Origin: Mucilaginibacter sp. KACC 22773
Lineage (GTDB): Bacteria > Bacteroidota > Bacteroidia > Sphingobacteriales > Sphingobacteriaceae
NCBI RefSeq assembly: GCF_028736215.1
Contig: NZ_CP117883.1
Coordinates: forward strand, 930,001 to 994,000
Length of the DNA: 64,000 nucleotides
Reading direction: 5' to 3'
The notes under the pieces were generated by a model, which ran no database searches, had not been told where the DNA came from, and worked only from the letters and a program-made list of their open reading frames with translations. Shown piece by piece: positions 63,837 through 64,000 of the stretch (the stretch's first letter is position 1; each line of letters begins with the position of its first letter). The position numbers were made by a program, and so were the translations under genes.

Positions 63837-64000
63837 ATGCAGATGTTTGACCCAGCCCACCCGGGCGAATTAATCCGTGAAACCCTTGAAGGGATAAGGG
63901 AAGAAACAGGAAAAAAATTAACAGTTGAGCAGGTTGCCACCGGCCTGGGAACAACCCGTAAAACATTGTCGGCTATAATTAATGGCAAACAGAGTATTAG
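63837..64000 (+). CDS. higA: HigA antitoxin, cut by the window end
   Basis: From ATG at 63837. MFDPAHPGELIRETLEGIRE followed by LTVEQVATGLGTTRKTLSAI is the N-terminal XRE/HigA HTH. The pattern HPGELIxE is diagnostic. 54 residues are visible and the frame is open to the edge. A good Shine-Dalgarno AAGGAGA is 6 bases upstream. It would bind HigB and repress the operon. Confidence 0.93.
   Translation, partial: MQMFDPAHPGELIRETLEGIREETGKKLTVEQVATGLGTTRKTLSAIINGKQSI

Overview
The window looks like a chromosomal segment of a Bacteroidota bacterium, most likely Sphingobacteriaceae and Mucilaginibacter-like. The reasons are the T9SS type B (CHU_C) C-terminus on a very large secreted protein, the short F1 epsilon subunit, the fused HemC-HemD, the scarcity of Shine-Dalgarno sequences with several TTG starts, candidate TAnnTTTG promoter boxes, and many Bacteroidota-style intergenic repeats. 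The genus is inferred from gene style, not from any search.

Layout. 1-4 kb (+) is the end of a surface-polysaccharide cluster: a DUF115-like protein, a WecG/TagA/CpsF glycosyltransferase, Gmd and Fcl (GDP-L-fucose synthesis). It is followed by a terminator, a decayed transposase and a convergent membrane-anchored GH10 protein (4.9-6.25 kb). 6.25-7.44 kb is gene-poor. 7.4-12.7 kb (-) holds DUF5995, an MBL-fold hydrolase, an alpha/beta hydrolase broken by one amber codon, an RDD protein, a GNAT-nitrilase fusion and a DoxX-like protein. 12.86-31.3 kb carries nearly the whole C5 heme pathway down to coproporphyrinogen/protoporphyrin steps: hemA (+), then on the minus strand hemJ, hemE, a TPR protein, a response regulator and histidine kinase, hemL, hemB and hemCD. 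An intact IS3-family element (27763-29488) separates hemB from hemCD. Between hemA and hemJ lie an ABC ATPase, a sigma/anti-sigma/outer-membrane-protein operon, a secreted amidohydrolase and an orphan VapB-like antitoxin. 31.5-34.6 kb (+) holds a quinone oxidoreductase and atpD-atpC.

35.1-49.0 kb (+) is a branched-chain amino acid operon: ilvD-ilvB-ilvN-ilvC-leuC-(GxxExxY)-leuD-(methyltransferase)-leuB-(methyltransferase)-leuA-ilvA. It covers threonine to 2-oxobutanoate, the common Ilv steps and the leucine branch. Three genes with no known role in the pathway are inserted, and almost every gap is filled by a repeat element. 49.3-53.7 kb (-) encodes a 1.48-kb-residue YVTN beta-propeller protein exported by T9SS. 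54-58 kb is accessory DNA with small unknown proteins, a MITE-like inverted-repeat element and a period-10 tandem repeat. 58.1-64 kb holds a beta-helix lipoprotein, a prephenate dehydrogenase resembling fungal Tyr1, a coiled-coil membrane protein, a NUDIX hydrolase, a carboxypeptidase-regulatory-domain protein and a HigBA pair cut by the window end.

The most unusual feature is the intergenic DNA. More than ten families of hairpin-forming, word-like repeats (each arm is a 7-12 nt word repeated with variation) sit between genes, often as composites found more than once. In the leu operon they bracket the three inserted genes. The GxxExxY gene even derives its 3' end from such a repeat.
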